DNA of 17,930 nucleotides from Bog-756 sp050011635 (GTDB lineage: Bacteria; Actinomycetota; Acidimicrobiia; Acidimicrobiales; RAAP-2), in NCBI GenBank assembly GCA_050011635.1, contig JBEKIU010000078.1:1-17930 (forward strand). Reading direction: 5' to 3'. The position numbers and the translations under genes are program-made. The notes under the pieces were generated by a model. The model searched no databases and was not told the origin of the DNA. It saw only the letters and a list, made by a program, of their open reading frames with translations. Shown here piece by piece: positions 14,038 through 17,930 of the stretch. Position 1 is the stretch's first letter, and every line of letters starts with the position of its first letter.

Positions 14038-15159
14038 TCAACCAGCAGGGGGACGGTCCACCGCTGACGGCGAGCCGATCGGATCGAGCCATTTGACGAT
14101 CGTTCGTGCAGCAAAGCTCCCAGTGGTGTGAGCCTTGTAGGCATTCATGAGAACGGTCGAGGCATAGAACTGGGAGATGTCAACATTTCTCCCTTCAAGC
14201 AGCACCCCGGTCGAAGGGTCCAAGATGATCGTGAGCGGTCCCAAGATCCCTGATGCCGTGAAACCCAGACCGACCTTGCCCTGCTGCGTGGTCAGGTCCC
14301 CGAGCGCCTGAATCCCTGGGACTAGGGCGACAGCTCGAAGCAGAGCGGCATTGAATGCCGGGGTCGCACCAATCGTCGGTCCGAGAAGGAGCTTCGTCGC
14401 CCGGTCCAGAGCTCCACTCTTGCCGCCAACTTGATCGAGGCTGGGTATTCCTAAGGTGCCATCTGCTAGCTCACGAGCCAGAACTTGGGGATCAGTAGAC
14501 AACCCGGCCACGTTGATCACCGACGGACCAAGGAGAAGGTCGTCGTACATGCAGTTCGGACCGGCCAGTAACGCACGGTTTGGTCGGGCATGAAAGCCAC
14601 TGGCCATCCAGGCAGCCCTGTTCACTGATGAGGCGAAGGTGGCAGGACCCGACGCTTCAGCCACACATTCGGTCCCTGTCGTGTTCGTCCATTCTCGAAT
14701 CGTTGCCGCCACCACGGCCTGGGCATTAGTCGTCGGATCACCGATTGATCCGTATTGGTTGGATTGGATCTCAATCCTGTGGGTGTGCAGGATCTCGATG
14801 AGTGCCGACTGGCTCTGTTCGGTCATGAGCCATTGACCGGGCCCCAGCGTGACCGGGGCCTGCCGTTCGGCCTGTGCGGCAATCTGTCGTAGCTCTGCTG
14901 CTGCAGCATTGGCACTACGGGAACCGTTGGACGGAAGGAAGACCGCTAAGCAGATAACTAAAGCCACGGCGATTCCGACAGTGCCACCGAGCACCATCCA
15001 GCGGTATCCGCGCCGACGACTAGTGGTCGGCCTGCGAACCGGCCGACCACTGGATGGCATGTCCAACAGATCTTCTAAGGACGGTGGTGGCGGAACTGCA
15101 TCGATCAGCTCTACATACAAGGAACGGATTTCGTCGTCCAGTGAATCAATCGTCGGCAT
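14038..15159 (-). CDS. CU044_5270-type membrane protein, probable anti-sigma partner
   Basis: This 373-residue single-pass protein has an N-terminal cytoplasmic segment of about 50 residues (MPTIDSLDDEIRSLYVELID, then PPPPSLEDLLD), a transmembrane helix at about 54-75 and an Ala/Gln-rich extracytoplasmic coiled start (AAAELRQIAAQAERQAP). A large exported domain follows (GPGQWLMTEQ, VALVPGIQALGDL, TASGILGPLTIILDPSTGVLLEGR). This layout matches actinobacterial CU044_5270-family proteins encoded beside ECF sigma factors. Its ATG at 15159 lies inside the sigma gene (14-base overlap) behind AAGGAG 7 bases upstream, so expression is coupled. The cytoplasmic part probably binds the sigma factor and the outer domain may sense an envelope signal; both are inferred. 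Sampled base composition is clearly lower in GC than the flanking genes. Confidence 0.82.
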   Translation of the reverse strand: MPTIDSLDDEIRSLYVELIDAVPPPPSLEDLLDMPSSGRPVRRPTTSRRRGYRWMVLGGTVGIAVALVICLAVFLPSNGSRSANAAAAELRQIAAQAERQAPVTLGPGQWLMTEQSQSALIEILHTHRIEIQSNQYGSIGDPTTNAQAVVAATIREWTNTTGTECVAEASGPATFASSVNRAAWMASGFHARPNRALLAGPNCMYDDLLLGPSVINVAGLSTDPQVLARELADGTLGIPSLDQVGGKSGALDRATKLLLGPTIGATPAFNAALLRAVALVPGIQALGDLTTQQGKVGLGFTASGILGPLTIILDPSTGVLLEGRNVDISQFYASTVLMNAYKAHTTGSFAARTIVKWLDPIGSPSAVDRPPAG

Positions 15160-15610
15160 GGAGGGTCTCCTTCAAACGGGTCTTGCCACGAGCAAGGTGC
15201 CGTCGCACCGACCCATTGCTGATGCTCAACAGGTCTGCAATGGCCTTCGGATCAAGGTCCTCCCAGTAGGTCAGGAAGACGACAGCCCTTTGGCGAATAC
15301 TCAGCCTGAATACGGCAGCCAAGATCTCCGGTCGCACGTCGGGCATCTCGATGCGCTCGGGCCTTGCCGTCAGCCGCTCTCTAGAGGTGCGACGGTGGGC
15401 CGAGCGATGGAACTGGGCGGCCTTGTTCAAGACACTCCGGTAGAGATATGCACGCTTGTTGTCCACATCGGGCCAACGCTCCGAACTCAGGCAGCTCACG
15501 ACAGCCTCCGACACAACGTCAGCAGCGTGATTTGGGCCCACCAACCCGGCAGCGAACCGTATGAGGTCGTCCGCCACCTTCCGATAAACCTCGCCGTCGG
15601 ATAACTCCAC
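15146..15610 (-). CDS. ECF-type RNA polymerase sigma factor
   Basis: This 154-residue sigma-70 family protein of the extracytoplasmic-function type contains only regions 2 and 4. Region 2 spans about residues 12-68 (DVVSEAVVSCL, then KRAYLYRSVLNKAAQFHRS). Region 4 spans about 93-148, with RLSIRQRAVVFLTYWEDLDP and the helix-turn-helix AIADLLSISNGSVRRHLARGKTRL. It directs RNA polymerase to a dedicated promoter set and is probably held by the membrane protein encoded next. The only in-frame initiator before an upstream stop is GTG at 15610; there is no good Shine-Dalgarno at normal spacing (GGAGGG is about 20 bases away), so translation may be weak. A small dyad, CTATT-CCCCA-AATAG, lies at 15656-15670. 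Confidence 0.9.
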   Translation of the reverse strand: MELSDGEVYRKVADDLIRFAAGLVGPNHAADVVSEAVVSCLSSERWPDVDNKRAYLYRSVLNKAAQFHRSAHRRTSRERLTARPERIEMPDVRPEILAAVFRLSIRQRAVVFLTYWEDLDPKAIADLLSISNGSVRRHLARGKTRLKETLHADD

Positions 15611-15893
15611 AGCTATACGATGCCGCCAACCCTCCGGCTGTGTGACATGCCGCTCCTATTCCCCAAATAGAGAGACTGCCCCCGAAGACCGGCTAGGGGC
15701 CGCGTAATTCAGCCACTTGCTGAGCCGGCGCTAACAAGCGCGAGCGTCATCGAAGGACCATTTGGCACGAAACGGCATGTCCCGCTACGACGCTCGCGTC
15801 AGCAAGCACCTTCTACCCGAGCGGTTGGATAACGCGATTCTCCCCGCGTTCTGGCGGTCGGGGGCCCCCTTTCAGATCGATCGATAACGGTGC
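15611..15893. other. Gene-free spacer between sigma factor and kinase relic
   Basis: I see no credible coding region here. It contains the small dyad at 15656-15670 in the presumed sigma promoter region, the compound inverted repeat at 15716-15806, a GGGGGCCCCC palindrome near 15870 and a GATCGATCGAT tract near 15877-15887. None matches a known transposon end with confidence. Confidence 0.6.
15716..15806. repeat. Compound inverted repeat with 18-bp arms and a 15-nt bulge
   Basis: The right arm GACGCTCGCGTCAGCAAG (15789-15806) is complementary to two left blocks, CTTGCTGA (15716-15723) and CGCGAGCGTC (15739-15748), which are separated by 15 unpaired bases. All 18 arm positions pair perfectly, around a 40-base loop. 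The structure could be a processed RNA, a recombination or transposition relic, or a strong transcription barrier; no flanking target duplication was found. Confidence 0.6.
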
Positions 15894-16545
15894 TTATGCG
15901 CCGAGGAAGCCACGGGCAGCGCACTTGGAGCGAAGAATGTACAGCGCCACATGGTTCCCGTGCCGCAAGACGGTTCCGCGCTCTAGTTCGCGATCAGATC
16001 GACGGACTCGCCAGATGCGCCAGACCAGTGACCATTCCTCGCGCAACCGTCGCAAAGCCGACTCGTCGCAGCCGTCGGGCAGCTGGGACTGAGGCGAGCC
16101 GATCACGTAGAGCGTTGATCTTCCCCTGGTGAGACGACACGAACTCGGCTTCACCCAAGATCGTCAAGCCCGAACCTCTCCACGGCACAGCTTCCAAGCG
16201 TTGGAGAGTCTGTCCCATTCGGCTCAACGACGCTGGAGAATCTGGGGGCGTGCTATCGATGCGCTCGGTCACGAGACAACGTGCCAGTGCTCGATCTCCG
16301 ATTCTCGCGGAGCCGAACCAATGAACCCTGGGCACATCGACTTCCATGTCTCGAAGCCACACAAGTGCTTGATGCTCAATTTCGAGACGTTCAGGGACCT
16401 GCTCGATCTTTACGACAACGGAGAGCCTTGATCCGCTTTCTACTCCGAAGAAAACACGGTGAGCCAGTCCGGAGGGGCCTGGCTCCAGATCGTCCACTGT
16501 ATAACCATCGGAAAACTCGACTGCGAGACTCACTACTACGACCAT
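15894..16545 (-). pseudogene. Truncated, frameshifted APH/choline-kinase-like kinase
   Basis: The reading frame from ATG 16545 to a TGA at 15994 encodes 183 residues resembling the N-lobe and linker of aminoglycoside phosphotransferase-like kinases. It has a nucleotide-binding beta sheet (LAHRVFFGVESGSR), VVVKIE with the candidate ATP-binding lysine, a LEIEHQALVWL helix (the partner Glu), VPRVHWFG and the hinge-like CLVTERI. The catalytic HGD..N loop and DFG-like aspartate, which these 250-350 residue enzymes need, are absent. In the next frame, just past the stop, DRELERGTVLRHGNH appears where HGD would be expected, then a TAA at 15894. A single-base indel near 16000-16030 would join the two. 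I infer a decaying gene; an unusual short kinase-like protein is the alternative. GC is about 50% in a sample. Confidence 0.55.
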
Positions 16546-16680
16546 AGGACGACGAATCTCGGATCGCCCCGATGTGCCTGATCAGCCACGGTGAATAACC
16601 GCCGCCGATCATTGTTCTGGGACACCTACGGTCGCGTGTCATAACCCGTATCGACAGGCAAACGACCGTCGCGACACGGA

Positions 16681-17930
16681 TCAGATCTGTCGTCCACTGC
16701 CTTCCCAGTAGGGGTCCCGCAAGAGGCGCTTATAGAGCTTCCCGGTCGGCTGTCGAGGACGGCGCTCTACGAAGTCGACAGTCTTCGGGGCCTTGTAACC
16801 GGCCAGGTGCCGTCGCGAATGGGCAATGAGCTCGGCGGCCAGCTCGTCGGAGGGGCCAACGCCATCGATCAGCTCCACGGCAGCCTAGACCTTCTCGCCC
16901 ATCTCCTCATCGGGGATACCGAAGACCGCAGCGTCGGCGACGGTCGGGTGGTCGACCAGTACGGCTTCGATCTCCGCCGGGTAGATGTTGACACCACCGC
17001 TGATAATCATGTCAATCTTGCGGTCGCTCAAAAACAGGTAACCGTCGTCGTCGAGATAGCCGACATCACCGAGGGTTCCGACTCCCGATCCGAGGTGCGC
17101 AGCCGCTGTCTTCTCCGGGGCCTTGTGGTACTCGAAGTCCGAACCCAGGAGGTTCCTGAAGTAGATCTGCCCCTCCTCGCCGGCCTCGCAGCGGTGCCCA
17201 TCGTCGGCCATGATCATTAGCTCACCGATGGGGGTGTGCCGGCCCAGGCTGCCCGGTCGCGCCAGCCACTCCTCACCGGAGATGAATGTTAGAAATCCCC
17301 CTTCGGTCCCGCCGTAGTACTCGGTGATCACCGGACCCCACCAATCGAGCATCTTTCGCTTGACCGCCACTGGGCAAGGGGCTGCCCCGTGGAGGACCGT
17401 GATTAGGGAACTGCCGTCGAATCCGGCCTCAACCTCGTCGGGCAGTTTCAAGAGGCGGGAGAACTGCGTGGGGACCAGGTGGGTGTTGGTGACCGAATAC
17501 TCATCGATGGCCCGAAGCGTCTCGGCAGGATCGAAGCGGTGCCGCATCACCACGGTGCTTGCCGCTCCGAGCAAGGGGAGCACCGAGCACGCCCATTGCG
17601 CCGAGTGGAAGGCGGGGCCGTCGAGCAGCGTGATGCCGTCCTCGGGCACCTGCAGCATGGTCGAGACACCCTGAGCCAAGAGCTCGACAACGGCCGGTTC
17701 GAGCCCGACCTGCGTTGCCGCCGATCGCACCCCCTTTCGGGAAACCGGTCGTCCCCGAGGTGTAGAACATCACCCCGCCGCTGATCTGCTCCTCGGGTTC
17801 CTCGGACGAGGCCTCGGCGAGGAACTTCTCGTAATCCTCGAACCCCTCCGGCGGCGAGCCATCGGTCAAGAACCGGTTGACGCATGTGCTCGTTCGGGCG
17901 TCCCGGCAGGCTTCCGCCGCCACGGCAGCG
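16681..17930 (-). pseudogene. Acyl-CoA synthetase (AMP-binding, FadD-like), disrupted; N-terminus beyond right edge
   Basis: This is an adenylate-forming enzyme that would activate a fatty or steroid-derived acid to its CoA thioester. The P-loop FYTSGTTGFPKG is present (about 17733-17768), followed by a normal adenylation core (HLVPTQFSRLL, LHGAAPCP, ITEYYGGTEGG, GDVGYLDDDGYLFLSDRKIDMIISGGVNIYP when read through) and a proper C-terminus with PTGKLYKR. Two lesions break it. An extra G in a five-G run (C run at 17730-17734) shifts the frame right after PKG, where dropping one base restores PKG-VRSAATQ. An in-frame TAG at 16885-16887 falls in EEMGEKV-stop-AAVELIDG, where Lys or Gln is usual. Everything else is intact, so decay is recent, or one or both lesions are sequence errors. 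Roughly the first third of the protein is outside the window. Confidence 0.85.

Noticed and set aside
15731..15832. Integron attC-like site (a GTTRRRY/RYYYAAC pair with a hairpin between)
   Set aside because: GTTGGAT and CTAAC-like triplets are present, but one lies 26 bases from the arm and the other 4; the simple-site pairing is poor beyond GTT/AAC, and no integrase or cassette is seen.
16129..16431. Plus-strand 100-aa frame in the low-GC region
   Set aside because: It lies opposite the kinase N-lobe, which has a recognisable fold pattern; no ribosome-binding site or family features.
13822..16680. Attachment-site duplication of the tRNA-Val 3' end
   Set aside because: I looked for a second copy of the T-arm/acceptor sequence to the right and found none in this window, so no att pair can be claimed.

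Overview
The window looks like a high-GC actinobacterial chromosome segment, probably from a deep lineage such as Acidimicrobiia. This rests on several things: hand-counted 60-base samples of 70-75% GC in the left and middle parts, GTG starts, an F420-type LLM oxidoreductase, a steroid-isomerase-like protein, a PadR/membrane-protein pair with the YPxxWRxRYG motif, and an ECF sigma factor paired with a CU044_5270-type membrane protein. The lineage is an inference; no rRNA or marker gene is present.

Left part (1-5.6 kb). A secreted pentapeptide-repeat protein runs off the left edge on the minus strand. Next come a seven-helix membrane protein and its overlapping PadR repressor, also minus, with a dyad at the PadR promoter. 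On the plus strand lie an unknown acidic protein, a second unknown protein, an LLM-class (F420-dependent type) oxidoreductase and a ketosteroid-isomerase-like protein whose start overlaps the LLM stop. A convergent AttH/CrtC-like protein follows on the minus strand.

Middle part (5.6-13.7 kb). An intact aldehyde dehydrogenase is transcribed away from the AttH-like gene, with a perfect hairpin in the shared spacer. Two tandem, overlapping, closely related membrane O-acyltransferases (acyltransferase 3 fused to a periplasmic SGNH domain) follow. A minus-strand pair (unknown cytoplasmic protein, then a lipoprotein with a 4-base overlap) is divergent from an inositol-monophosphatase-family gene.

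Right part (13.8-17.9 kb). A tRNA-Val(UAC) marks a switch in composition: from about 14.0 to 16.65 kb sampled GC falls to 50-55%. This stretch holds an ECF sigma factor overlapping its probable anti-sigma partner, a compound inverted repeat, and a truncated, apparently frameshifted APH-type kinase. GC then rises again into a fatty-acyl-CoA synthetase-like gene that carries a +1 frameshift in a G5 run and an in-frame TAG, and continues past the right edge.

Metabolically, the LLM oxidoreductase, isomerase-like protein, aldehyde dehydrogenase and acyl-CoA synthetase relic fit an oxidative steroid, terpenoid or lipid catabolic neighbourhood. The acyltransferase pair probably modifies cell-surface glycans. 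No CRISPR array, integrase, transposase or phage gene was seen. The most unusual items are the tandem OafB-like duplication, the LLM/isomerase couple whose isomerase lacks the usual oxyanion tyrosine, and the low-GC island beside the tRNA with its decayed kinase and long imperfect hairpin.
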